Below, one piece after another: positions 55,101 through 64,000 of a stretch of 64,000 bases of DNA. The stretch's first letter is position 1. Every line of letters starts with the position of its first letter. Under the pieces are notes generated by a model. It was not told the origin of the DNA. It did not search any database and saw nothing but the letters and a program-made list of their open reading frames with translations. Made by a program: the position numbers and the translations under genes. The stretch lies in contig NW_025943634.1 in assembly GCF_000764305.2 (NCBI RefSeq), positions 290,830 to 354,829 of the forward strand, written 5' to 3'. The DNA is from Hyalella azteca (Eukaryota; Arthropoda; Malacostraca; Amphipoda; Hyalellidae).

Positions 55101-58100
55101 ATTGTTAAGATATCACATTTAAAATTGATATGACCAGTGGACATCACAAATAAGCATAACAGCAGCAAAAAATAATTTACCCGAGCTGAATTTTCCTGGT
55201 CGAATATTTGCCACAAACTTTTACATTAAAAAGTATATGCTTTGACAACAGCCAAGCATAGACAATACAATAATAATTCAACAGAACCAAGCCTTTAATG
55301 TTGCCTTCAATAGTTGCAATTATTTGATTACACAAGTCCCATTCTGATATTTTGGGGAGCATCAAACAACATGGCCCATTTAATGGCATTTCAGATTATT
55401 CTGCTTTTTATCCTTTAGTCATTTCATGTTTGACAGTCGAGTTTGTTCTATGAATCTTGAATCAATCCTGTCAACTTTTCCTACTCAGTGGTTGTTGCAG
55501 ATTTATTTTATCAATGAAGTCCAGAAGAGTCCTTTTGATGGCATATGAGACATGACATATTAGTGAATATAGCAATGAGTTGCATGGATCAGGACCTCAA
55601 GTCCACCATAGCTGTTGACGACCACGGCTCGCATGCGCTGGGGAGCAGCGACGCTGTTATGCACGTGTAGCCCCACCACGAGACCCATAAAGCCCCCCAC
55701 CAGAAAGCAGGCGGCACACAGGTACACATGAGTTCTGGTAACTGAATAGAGATGCATATTTAAATTCTTGTACATCTAGCCTTGGCCTAATATCTACAGC
55801 TACAAATTGAATGGTTGTTATCTGGTCTTCAGTCTCAGCTAAAATATCACAGCAGTATGGAAAATGAATGGTTGTTAGCATGGAAAAAGTTGTGAGAATT
55901 CGTTCCAAAAGGAGTTGCAGCAATATATGTATAGAAACTTTAAGAAAAAAATTAGTGTTAACAAACAGAAATAAGAATAGACACAAGTTTTTTGAAAATA
56001 TGAATAACAAATACTTATTTAAAAGTTATGATCAGTGCTTAAAATAAAGAATTAATTTTAACATCAACAACTATATCTCAGTGGCTCTACAAAATCCTGT
56101 AAAAACAGCACTACCGTATCAGAAATATACTTAGATGTGCATCCATGTAGGCATAGATGAGTTTGGTGGTGAATTTAAACCCTTTCTTGCAAGGAGGGGA
56201 AAACTTGACCACTTACCCTCATGAACAAAGAAAACAAGGCAGCGATCATAAACTTCTCGAGGTCTGAAGTTGCGTAGAGCGGCGCGGGAGCTGGCCAGGG
56301 CATTTGTGAGTCGATCGTATGGGCTAGATGATGTCAAGCGATCCTGTTGTCATGCAAACCAAAATAATTTACCATTTCTGAGAAAAAATGGGGACAATTA
56401 ACACCAACAACATTAATTGCATATTGAATTAACAATCACTATGTTCATTTCAAGGAGCAACTGCCAGCAATAAATGGATTGCTCATTACTTGTAACAAAA
56501 TTTAGATGAAGGTCTCTTCAACTGAGCTGTTGAAAACATTTTGATCTCATCATAAAATGCATACATGTCATGAGATAAATCAACAAAGGTGATAGCGTAG
56601 CCTGCGTAGGTAGTGCAAATCTAAACTGAATACTTTTTTTTGTAACTAGATCATGGCATAATTACATGCAAAGATGTGTAAGTTGAGCCTAATGAGTCCC
56701 AGCTTTGGTTGAGAGAAGCCCTAGCTGCCTCACGGATTGATGCTAGTCGTGCAGCAGCTGCCGCTGAAGATGAACTGCCAAGTACCTGGAGATTAAAAAA
56801 GGTTTTGCACTAAAACTTTTGCTAAATGAATAGCTGATTACAAATTGATTATTTTTTTGTCTATTACTCAGAATTACACTATTCTTCCTTCTTGGATGAG
56901 GCAAAATGTACCAGCTATTTGCAGAAGTGGTAAGACTCCTGGAAAAAGAGTACTTTTAAGATCAGTTAGGAGTATTTGGCTCATATTTTAATGAAAAATA
57001 CCTTAATATTCATGCATTTTTAGTAGGTATTTCTGAGCACCATAAACCTTCAGACTGGTTGGATTGGCTCCTATGGCATTGTTTCACTTCAATTTATAAA
57101 ATAGGAGTACAGCATCAGGCTTTATTCCATAAAATTCCAAAGTTGATGATATGTCACTTTGGACCAAACTGCAAAATCAGGCAAAAGCCATACATAAAAG
57201 AGAAGTGAATAAAATGTCCATAAATGCAGTTAATTTTACCTATTAGGTATGTGCAAATGACACTTGTGTTTAGAAACAAATAAATGAATATCAAATTATA
57301 ACTATGTTATCTTTTTCATAGATAATTTTCTTTTGTTTAACTGCTTGGTGGCATTTAGCAAATGTTTTTACAAATTGCTTCAAGAAAAGTGTTTTTTTTT
57401 TATCTTGAATATTAAAAAAAACTTCAAACTTCAATAAGAAACTAGTTTTTAATGCATAATCTCCAAATTTTATGGCTCTGTGAGAAGCCACAGGGCAAAC
57501 TGCAAAATATCTCAGATCTGATGAGCAATGTAAAAGACAATAGTGCCGCTGTATTTTGCACCAGGAATTAGTTTGATCCCTTTAATAAAATAACATGCAA
57601 TTTTTATAAATATTTTAAACCAAAATGATATTTACTGCAACAAGAATACGTTTTCGTCAATTATTTGACACCAACTTACACGATTTCTAGTCTTTAAAGA
57701 TTAAACCTGTTTTTTTTTTTCAAGGGAAACAAGGTGGCAATGGCAATGGGCTGCTGCCTGCTTAAAAGGCTAACCCTCCTAGTTATACTTTCTAGACCAA
57801 CTTCAATTTTGATAGAAATAAAAAACTGTAGGATGTTTTTCTTTGTTCTATATCAATAATACTTATGAAAATGTAAAATTTGTTCCCATCAAGTATCAGG
57901 GACTTTTTCATAATTAAAAAAAATTTGTTTGCATAGGTACCTAGGCTATAGCCTATAGCTAAATAGCTATGATGAGTCCATAGTGACAACTGACAAGCCA
58001 CAGATTTTTTTAGAATCAGTTAATTTTTAATTTTCTCATTTACCAAAAATTTAAACCCATTTCTTATGTATCATAATGCTGGTTTACAACTTTCTATGAT

Positions 58101-59790
58101 TGTTTACTGGTATACTTATAGGACTTAAAAAATTAACTTTAGGAAGAGTCTAAAAAGACTCTCTGCTCTGCCACTATGAATTATACCCTGTTCTCCAGCC
58201 TTTCTGTCCTCTCCAACTTTTTCAAATAAAAATAAGAAAAATTATATACCTATTTGTGCAACTTTGCAAGCAACTAGGGTAAACGTGGTATTTTCTGACA
58301 TTGAGGGAAATTCCGTCACCTCCCTAGTTTTTCCTTTATGTTAAGCTTTGTTTTAGTTCCATGCGTTTGTTGATGGTTGAAATGGTGACGTCATACATTT
58401 GCGCGTTGAACTACTGCCAAAACACTAGGTCTTGGCCATCTAGCGGGAAAATATTGAGATCAAAAGAGAGACAATGCACACTACCCAGTGAGATCATCGA
58501 AAAATGTGTCAAATTTGACAGTTGACCTTGCTCTACCAAATAGTGAATAACTGTTTGTATAGGAAGAATATTATGGTTTGAGACTTTTAAATACATCTGT
58601 GAATATATTAGGAATCCTTTAAGTATACTTGTATTCACTGATTTCAAGTGGTAAATAAATTTATAGATGATTAAGTTGAGAAATGGATTTAGACACATGA
58701 AAACTAGTTCCGTCACAACTTGAATTGGACACACACAGATCGTTCCAAGCTATGTATAAAAATTAAAATTTTCTTAATTAAAAGCTTAATAGTTGTTAAT
58801 TAAAAGCGTAATTAAGTAGTGTTCAATATTCATTAGTGTTCTAATTCAAAGCCGTGTTGTATTGATGTAGGGTAAACGCAGTTTATTCCGACATCGTAGG
58901 TAATTCCGTCACCTCTCCAGCTTTTCCTTTATATTAAGCTTTGTTTTAGTTCCATGCGTTCATTGATGGTTGAAATGGTGACGTCATACATTTGCATGCC
59001 GAAATACTGCAAAAACACTAGGTCTTGGCCATCTAGTGGGAAAATATTGAGATCCAAAGAGAGAAAATGCATGCCACGTGGTGAGATCATCGAAAAATGT
59101 GTCAAATATGACAGTTGACATTGCTCTACCAAATAGTGAATAACTGTTTTTATAGGAAGAATATTATGGTTTGAGACTTTTAAATACGTCTATGAATATA
59201 TTAGGAATCCCTTAAGTATACTTGTATTCGCTGATTTCAAGTCGTAAATAAATTAATAGATGATTAAGTTGAGACGTTGGATTTAAGTTGCTTGTTGGCA
59301 GTCGTCATAAGTTTATTGTGGAAGAGTTTATTAGTTGGCAGTCGTTGAAAAAGATAAATGACCTATTATTTTAGCTCGAAAGTCGTTGTAAAGTAAAAAA
59401 AATTGGTCGATAACTTTAGCAAAAGTCGCTGAAATTCCAACGACTATTGCCACTGTATGAAACCTGGTATTAATCCGCCCCAATGATAAATAATTGTTAC
59501 TTCTGATTTTTGTAAAATTATGTCTTGTATTCCAGCTTCAACTTTGGAGCTGTGAGATTTCAGCAATATCATCATATACCTATATTATATTTAGGCAGTA
59601 GGAATTTTGCTATCTTGTAATGAGCTCTCCACTGTGAAAATAAAAAGTCTCGACGAGCTAGGTACCTGCTAAAGGGTAAAGGCTGCTATGACCTACTAAG
59701 CTCAAACCAAAAGTTTAAATAAGCAGTAAATTATAATCTCACCTGAAGCGCTTCTAGTCTTTCTTGGGCCAAAAATATCACATGATCCAT
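49131..59790 (-). CDS. RTN4IP1: RTN4IP1-like NAD(P)H oxidoreductase
   Basis: Ten exons on the minus strand, in transcript order 59743-59790, 56666-56785, 56217-56343, 55596-55741, 54547-54702, 54126-54224, 53367-53560, 52949-53137, 52457-52688 and 49131-49499. All have GT/AG borders and matching phases, giving 559 residues. An in-frame stop lies upstream of the ATG at 59788-59790. This zinc-independent quinone-oxidoreductase branch of the MDR superfamily includes mitochondrial RTN4IP1, implicated in coenzyme Q metabolism. Seen: an Ala/Ser/Arg-rich helical N-terminus (17-98), one membrane segment at about 104-125, a GroES-like domain starting MRAVVV at 135, the LGRDCSG motif near 209-215, the Rossmann motif YGGVSGVG at 301-308 and a family-like end (ELAFAHV, GRTVVRF). 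The last exon runs on into a 41-bp repeat, so the final about 55 residues are doubtful. The membrane-anchored N-terminus resembles insect homologues as I recall them. Confidence 0.92.
49136..49330 (-). repeat. 41-bp minisatellite over a splice-donor-like site
   Basis: Five copies of a 41-bp unit; read on the minus strand each contains GGCAGGACCGTC, GAGGTTCAG|GTCAGC and AAAAAGTTCCT. The first copy contains the family-conserved end of the RTN4IP1-like protein (GRTVVRFR). GT dinucleotides after TTCAG recur at 49302, 49261, 49220, 49179 and 49139. Because 41 is not a multiple of three, successive copies are translated in different frames when the exon is read through. Confidence 0.93.
49711..51532 (+). 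mobile_element. non-autonomous hAT-type element E1
   Basis: Begins CAGTGGTTCCCAAACTTTTT and ends with the inverse of CAGTGGTTCCCAAAGTGGGC, so the first 14 bp are perfect terminal inverted repeats of the CAGTGGTTCCCAAA type typical of hAT elements. It is flanked by a perfect 8-bp duplication GTCTAGAC (49703-49710 and 51533-51540), with a central TA as in Buster-like hATs. No transposase frame remains. The interior holds palindromic, internally repeated AT-rich modules (CGAGCTAAACATCACCGTT words) and an insertion of the dispersed foldback repeat at 51160-51318. Confidence 0.88.
51160..51318 (-). repeat. dispersed foldback repeat, copy 6, nested in E1
   Basis: Reverse-oriented copy of the 150-bp element inside the hAT-type element. 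One arm reads GAGAAAATGAGCT, a single change from consensus. It was therefore inserted after, or carried along by, E1. Confidence 0.92.
51565..52304 (-). mobile_element. non-autonomous hAT-type element E2, opposite orientation
   Basis: Its left end, CAATGGTTTCCAAAGTGGGC, corresponds to the right end of E1, and its right end is the inverse of CAGTGGTTCCCAAACTTTTT. Flanks are ATCTAACG (51557-51564) and CTCTAACG (52305-52312), a 7-of-8 target duplication with central TA. Interior words match E1 in reverse (for example the GCACTAGAAA and CTCCAAATTCA region), so it is a shorter copy of the same family. Confidence 0.85.
53636..53762. repeat. 47-bp tandem repeat in intron 6
   Basis: AGCGTAGTAAGGTACAATAT recurs at 53648 and 53695 (47 bp apart), with shorter GGTACAATGTACAC and GGATACAATATATAC echoes. 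It lies in the intron between exons 53367-53560 and 54126-54224. Confidence 0.85.
53858..54020. repeat. 57-bp-arm foldback element in intron 6
   Basis: The left arm 53858-53914 (starting GGTGACTTCGGCC, ending AATAATAAAC) and right arm 53964-54020 (starting GTTTATTATTTTG, ending GGCCGAAGTCAC) are about 88% complementary around a 49-nt loop that itself carries two GGTGACTTTGGCCA words. It looks like a MITE-type hairpin; no clear flanking duplication is visible. Confidence 0.85.
54703..55595 (-). other. intron 4 of the RTN4IP1-like gene
   Basis: Roughly 0.9 kb, AT-rich, no repeats or frames worth calling. Confidence 0.7.
58273..58693. repeat. 420-bp repeat, copy A
   Basis: Starts AGGGTAAACGTGG and ends near GATTAAGTTGAGAAATGGAT. 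Highly similar to copy B at 58868. Both share CGTCACCTC, GTTAGTTCCATGCGTT-like and TGGTGACGTCATACATTTGC blocks, and a minus-strand frame (HFSMIS and DLNIFPLDGQDLVF words) is open in each. Probably two copies of one transposon-derived unit. Confidence 0.85.
58868..59285. repeat. 420-bp repeat, copy B
   Basis: Direct repeat of copy A after a 174-bp spacer, beginning GGGTAAACGCAG. The same minus-strand reading frame is kept over about 35 residues despite substitutions. No transposase motif is recognisable. Confidence 0.85.
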
Positions 59791-60091
59791 TTCGTGACGA
59801 AAAGACACGCGAGTGACGAGACTGTTGGGACACTCCAGCAGCACACTGCTGTCAGTCACCCGGTCACCGCACACCGTCTCACGGAGTTACGGTGTTTATT
59901 TATGGTCCTGCCGGATAACTCATAGATTTTCCGGTTTCCGAAAAATTAAACTCCGAAACTAAAGTGGCCAGTTGTCATTATTTTTTAACAATCACATTTA
60001 AGGAAATAATCATGCCTAGGCTGTAGCTTGCTTGCCAGCATGAAAAAAAAACTTATTTTTCTTACGATGAAATTTTGGGCGTTCGAGAACA
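59791..60091. other. upstream region of the RTN4IP1-like gene
   Basis: Contains the 5' leader and presumably the promoter of the minus-strand gene, with an in-frame stop (CCGTAA on the minus strand) 99 nt before the ATG. No TATA box or other clear core element is evident. Confidence 0.4.
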
Positions 60092-60292
60092 GATTAATAT
60101 AATATATATAGCGGTTTCAGCGTTTATTAGGCCGTAGGCCTGTCGCCGATTCTTAACATTGCAGAATATTCACAGCTTGTTGAGGTCTCGAACGTGCAAC
60201 TCACTGCTTCAATTTTGCTTTGATTAACCGCCCGGCCTCCTTGCCGATTCTGACCAGAAACTGCCGCGCTGAGCTGGGATCCCGCGACGTAT
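60092..60292 (-). mobile_element. 3' part of a tRNA-derived SINE (reverse)
   Basis: Read on the minus strand: GATCCCAGCTCAGCGCGGCA, CAGTTTCTGGTCAGAATCGG, a body with GAGGCCGGGCGGTTAA, and the tail AAGAATCGGCGACAGGCC ... CTAATAAACGCTGAAACC followed by an AT-rich run. The body matches 61086-61200 in the opposite orientation, and the tail matches the LINE 3' end at 61612-61662. Confidence 0.75.
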
Positions 60293-60742
60293 TGGGCAAA
60301 TTTACGGCCAGACTTGCGGCCGGTAATTTTCGTTCAAATCTGTTCAGTAATTTAGGAAAAAATTTATGCTCACTGCGAATATAAGTACGCATTGCTGTTT
60401 AAATCACGAATGTGGGAAACCTGAAAAAAAAACTCGCAAACGAAGGCAAAATCTAAAAAATTGTCACGAGCTAAACATTACCGTTAGGAGGTTAGGTTCC
60501 TATATTGAAAGTTTCGTTCAAATCTGAAAAGTAGTTTAGGAGAAATGTCATGTTCACTGCAAATTTCGGCACGAATCGTCATATAACTCACGAATGAAGG
60601 CGAAATTTACAAAAATTTCACGAGCTAAACATCACCGCACCAAGTTTCATCGAGCTACGCTGATTACTTTGGGAGACATTCCATGCTCACTGAATTTGGT
60701 GACACTGGCCGCGAGTCCGGCCGTAAATTTGTCCGGGACGTG
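60293..60742. mobile_element. MITE with CAAATTTACGGCC inverted ends
   Basis: The left end GGGCAAATTTACGGCCAGAC and right end (inverse) GGACAAATTTACGGCCGGAC form near-perfect inverted repeats of about 28 bp. It interrupts the SINE between its B-box region and body. A GACGT word flanks both sides and may be the target duplication. The interior shares CGAGCTAAACAT and CGTTCAAATCTG modules with E1 and E2 at 49.7-52.3 kb. Confidence 0.75.
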
Positions 60743-60797
60743 AACCCGCACCTCTCTGCTCCAATCCTAGTACTCTGAACTTCAACCACTAGGCCAC
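60738..60797 (-). mobile_element. tRNA-like head of the interrupted SINE (reverse)
   Basis: On the minus strand an RNA polymerase III A-box-like GGTGGCCTAGTGG is followed 35-40 nt later by a B-box-like GCGGGTTCACGTCCC. No acceptor stem can be paired, so this is a SINE head rather than a tRNA gene. Confidence 0.7.
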
Positions 60798-61024
60798 CCT
60801 GACTAGATAAAGCCATGGAAAAATATACGTTCATACTTGGAATGCTTAGCACCTTGTCGAACCCAGTGAAAGTCTAGTAGCAATTTCAAGCTATCGTCAA
60901 TTTCGAAGATCCAGTCAAATGACCTGTATTCAGATCTCCTGTGAACAAGTCACGATAAGTACAAGAATCGGCGACAGGCCATATCTGGCCTATTCTTCAG
61001 CGCCGACATAACTATGATATGATA
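60798..61024 (+). mobile_element. LINE 3'-end fragment, copy 1
   Basis: Encodes the last 24 codons of a non-LTR retrotransposon reverse-transcriptase ORF (RLDKAMEKY ... SNPVKV, then TAG), followed by its 3' UTR with AATCGGCGACAGGCC. It is paralogous to the longer fragment at 61209. Confidence 0.75.
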
Positions 61025-61025
61025 A

Positions 61026-61208
61026 TCCCAGTGGTTAAAGTTCAAAGTACCAAGATTGGCGTAGAGAGGCGCGGGTTCAATCCCAGCTCTGTACGCCAGT
61101 TTCTGGTGAGAATCGGCAAGGAGGCCGGGCGGTTAAGCACAGCAGAATTGTAGCAGTGAGTTGCGAGTTCGAGACCGCAAAATACTGTGAATGTTCTGCG
61201 ATGTTCTG
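61026..61208 (+). mobile_element. tRNA-derived SINE, 5' part (forward)
   Basis: Head with AGTGGTTAAAGTTC (degenerate A box) and GCGGGTTCAATCCC (B box), then the body CCAGTTTCTGGTGAGAATCG, AAGGAGGCCGGGCGGTTAAG and GAGTTGCGAGTTCGAGACC. It is contiguous with a LINE fragment rather than ending in its own tail. Confidence 0.75.
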
Positions 61209-61668
61209 CGAACAAGAACCAACACCAGGGGCCACGGCTATAAGCTAAAAAAAATTGCGCTGCAACTTCTCCACGCGACAAAATTTCTTCTCGCTTCGAA
61301 TCATGCACCGACATGTGGAACAGCCTCCCCGATGACATATTTGGTGCTCCAAGTATGAACGCGTTCAAGAACAGACTAGATAAAGCAATGGAAAAATATA
61401 TGTTCAGATTTGAAATGCCTAGCTCCTTATCGAACCCGGTGGGAGTCTAGTAGCTACGTCAAACTATCGCCAGTCATGAAAAGATCCGGTCAAATGACAC
61501 GAGTTTAGATCTTCTGTGAACAAGGCACGAAAAGGAAAAGAATCGGCGACAAGCCACATTAGGCCTACACTTCAGCGCCGACATCACTATGTTATGTTAT
61601 ATTATGTTAAGAATCCGCGACAGGCCTACGGCCTAATAACGCTGAAACCACTATTATTATTATATATT
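61209..61668 (+). mobile_element. LINE 3'-end fragment, copy 2
   Basis: The conserved C-terminal signature of CR1/Jockey-like reverse transcriptases is visible: RTNTRGHGYKLKK, then after a frameshift LRCNFSTRQNFFSLRI, and after another shift DMWNSLPDDIFGAP ... FKNRLDKAMEKYMF ... SNPVGV and TAG at 61449-61451. The 3' UTR ends GACAGGCCTACGGCC ... CGCTGAAACC and an ATT-rich tail. 5'-truncated and dead. Confidence 0.82.
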
Positions 61669-63187
61669 GAGGGATCAATGATCGAATAAACCTGGGCAAT
61701 CCAAGCTTTACTGAATAAATGCCCAGTTACCTGGAAACACACCAACTAATGTAAAATACTTATAAACGCAACACGGAACAATATAACATAACAGAAACAA
61801 CAGGCCCTTTCGTACCGGCTATTGCATAGAGCTGACAACACTAGTCGGAGCCGGACCGCATTACAACTTGCTACAAGACGTGACGCATTAGTTCTTTATT
61901 ACGACGATATGTTCACTTGAAAATGATCATAAGAGTATACCATTTCCCACCCATCAGCCACTACCTCAACAATGTGCAGTCTGGAAGAACATGCAATGAC
62001 ATCAGGCAACAAAATGAACCTCTTCGAACATCAACTTTTTGCCCTTGCTTCTTTACATATGTATTCGGGAGATGAATCAGTGCCTATTCCGCAAAATAAG
62101 TATGTTACAAAATATTTTTCTCGATGTAAAAAATGTATTTGTGACTATTACAAATTATTTTTAGTAAAAATTAAAGGAGTGACAAAGAGCTGACAGTAGG
62201 ATGCAGCCTCTGTTCAAATTTTTTATTCCATACATTTAATATTTTTCCTCGGTTTGGATAATTTTTTCTATATGTGAGCGTAATGATGGGAGCTGGTTAT
62301 TTTCTTCATTTTTGAAGGTTTTACTAAATTCTAAACTTAGTGGCTCGGTTACACTCAAAATTTTTTTCGACGCGGAATTTTTTTGTGTTGATATTCTTTC
62401 AAAATTCACTGTTTACTTGATGCAGCTCCTTGTGCGTTGTTGCTTTTCTTGCTTGATTTACAGACCACGAAAGTTTTTCCAAAACTTGAGAAAAAGTTTT
62501 AGCTATTCTTTTTCAGTGAAAGTTTGCTAATTCGTTCATGTAACTTTTGAGCACTTGATGCTTCATTTCAACGTTTTAGCAATTTTTCTCATGCGACGTT
62601 TCAGCAATCATATTTTAGCTACGTTTCAGGAATTATTTTTCAGCGATATTTCAGCAATCATTTTCTAGCTATGTAACGACAATTATTTTCTAGTAATGTT
62701 TGGGCCCTTCTATTCTAGGAACGTTTCATCAATCTACCTGTATTAGAGTGACATTTCAGCGATCCTTTCCCAGCAACAGACTTCCTGAAGATTTCTAAGT
62801 AGAGTTCTTTCATTCTATTCATTTGCTGTAGGTCTACATAAACCTCCGTAGTTTAGCCTGGAACAGCTCAACAGACTCAACATCCTTAATATTATCGCTT
62901 GAATATGCACATTACTGCATTTCTTTTCCCTTACCGAGAGTGAAATTGTCAATGGCTTTAACGATTTTCGAACTTTGCCTTCGGCCACTTGAAACGTGTC
63001 GTATGCCAATGAATCATAATACATTTGTAAAAACCAAAATATGGGCTGCATATATAAGGACTATCGTAACACTGTTAAAACTCAAGCGGCATGAGAAGTT
63101 TCTTACTTTATTTTGGCATACACAGGAAGGCTATTCAAATTAGCATAGCATTCTATTTTACAACACTTCTCTTTAACTTCACTTCTT
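61669..63187. other. gene-free stretch
   Basis: No supported exon. At 62565-62770 there is a loose array of GTTTCAGCAAT-like words (CGTTTTAGCAA, CGTTTCAGCAAT, CGATATTTCAGCAATC, CGTTTCATCAATC), probably a decayed minisatellite. Confidence 0.5.
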
Positions 63188-63636
63188 GTTTGTTTGTCTG
63201 TCTGTCTGTCTGTCTGCTACAAATCTTATAATCGATATTTAACACACTTCTATCTGCCCAATCGATCTGAAATTTGGCACACTTGCAAAAAGTTGAAGAC
63301 AATGCATGAATCACTTGACAGAATAAATGATTTTATTATTAAAAAAATTTTCAATATTACAAAATTAAAAGTAATTTTGTCAGCTACAAATCTTATTATC
63401 GATATTTGACACACTTCTACCTGTCCAATCGATCTGAAATTTTACACTCTTGCGTAAAGTTGGAGACAATGCACTAATCAATTGACAGAATAAATAATTT
63501 TATAAATTAAAAAAATTCATTAAAAAAATTATAAATAATTTTGTCTGCTACAAATCTTATAATCCATATATGACACAATTTTACCTGTCCAATCGATCTG
63601 AAATTTTGCACAATTGCATAAAGTCAGAGACAATGN
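63188..63636. repeat. ~165-bp tandem satellite with GTCT run
   Basis: A (TGTT/TGTC)n microsatellite leads into three tandem units starting CTGCTACAAATCTTATAATC at 63213, 63380 and 63544 (167 and 164 bp apart). Shared words are CACTTCTACCTG, CCAATCGATCTGAAATTTT and GACAATGCA. The third unit is cut off at the undetermined base 63636. Confidence 0.9.
63636..63636. other. undetermined base / assembly seam
   Basis: The only N in the window. It sits where the third satellite unit stops in mid-unit and unrelated CTACCGCTAC-rich sequence starts, so it probably marks a collapsed repeat or a join. Confidence 0.7.
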
Positions 63637-63639
63637 ACC

Positions 63640-63748
63640 TCTTATCGCTACTTAAATATGTAGCGGGCGCTACCACTACCGCTACAATTGCTTAAATGAA
63701 GCGCCGCTACAGCTACCGCTACATGTAGCGCGCTACTGCCCACCTCTG
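63640..63748. mobile_element. hAT-type terminus
   Basis: Read on the minus strand this begins CAGAGGTGGGCAGTAGCGCG and continues with TAGCGGTAGCTGTAGCGG; CAGAGGTGGGC is a widespread hAT terminal repeat. Only one end is present; the other would lie across the N at 63636. Confidence 0.65.
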
Positions 63749-63844
63749 TCATTTTGTAGCTTCCACCAACGTGTCAAGATAACAGAAACTTGAAAAATTA
63801 TCCCAAAATATTGTGCGTGCCATTTAATAAGATATATTAACACG

Positions 63845-63975
63845 TTTCTCGTTACTCAGCTTCGCGTTTGTTTGTTTGTTGTTAACATTGACAACGAAAA
63901 TTAGACCACTTCTAATTGCTCTAGAGATCTGAAATTCGGCATGCAGGCTATTTTCGCCTAACAATTTCAGATACA
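63845..63975. repeat. diverged copy of the 165-bp satellite
   Basis: TTTGTTTGTTTGTTG followed by ACCACTTCTAATTGCTCTAGAGATCTGAAATTCGGCAT repeats, with many differences, the layout GTCT run, ACTTCTA, GATCTGAAATTTGGCAC of the satellite at 63188. It lies beyond the hAT terminus, suggesting that the transposon landed in an array. Confidence 0.6.
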
Positions 63976-64000
63976 ATCATAAAAACTAGCAATTAGAGAC

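Larger units (their letters stand above)
56786..59742 (-). other. intron 1 of the RTN4IP1-like gene
   Basis: About 3 kb separating the 16-residue first coding exon from the second. It contains the paired 420-bp repeat at 58273-59285; otherwise AT-rich with nothing recognised. Confidence 0.7.

Overview
This window is eukaryotic genomic DNA, AT-rich, with spliced genes, long non-coding stretches, many minisatellites and nested transposon remnants. The gene content (an SMYD4-type SET/MYND protein, an RTN4IP1-type oxidoreductase with an N-terminal membrane segment of the kind I recall in insect homologues, and a very large secreted disordered protein) fits an arthropod. The repeat-rich, loosely packed texture makes a crustacean plausible, but the order cannot be fixed from the sequence alone.

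Layout. Positions 1-30,300 hold no gene I can support. They are intergenic or intronic DNA with six minisatellites (42, about 28, 25, 31 and 16 bp units, plus a 165-bp higher-order repeat), some short perfect hairpins and several copies of a roughly 150-160 bp dispersed foldback repeat. Positions 30,334-36,696 are one uninterrupted 2,120-codon reading frame on the + strand. It has a signal peptide, an Asn-rich and sequon-rich N-terminal half, polybasic cleavage-like sites, a Thr/Pro mucin-like tract and a 6 x 19-residue repeat near the C-terminus; I do not recognise the family. A TATA-like promoter and a 50-codon membrane micropeptide ORF lie at 38.2-38.9 kb (tentative). Positions 40,541-43,808 (+) are a complete three-exon SMYD4-like gene. 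Positions about 48.1-59.8 kb (-) are a ten- or eleven-exon RTN4IP1-like gene whose exons can be joined in frame to about 559 residues, or 514 with an alternative last exon. From 60 to 64 kb there is a nest of tRNA-derived SINE, LINE 3' ends and MITE insertions, then a satellite-like about 165-bp repeat, an undetermined base at 63,636 and a hAT-type terminus.

The three genes are not an operon and show no obvious pathway link: one encodes a secreted matrix-like protein, one a putative lysine methyltransferase/adaptor and one a probably mitochondrial NAD(P)H oxidoreductase. The most unusual local architecture is in the last exon of the RTN4IP1-like gene. A 41-bp tandem repeat there multiplies a splice-donor-like site five times and shifts the reading frame at every copy. 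The preceding intron carries two adjacent, oppositely oriented hAT-type elements with recognisable 8-bp target duplications.
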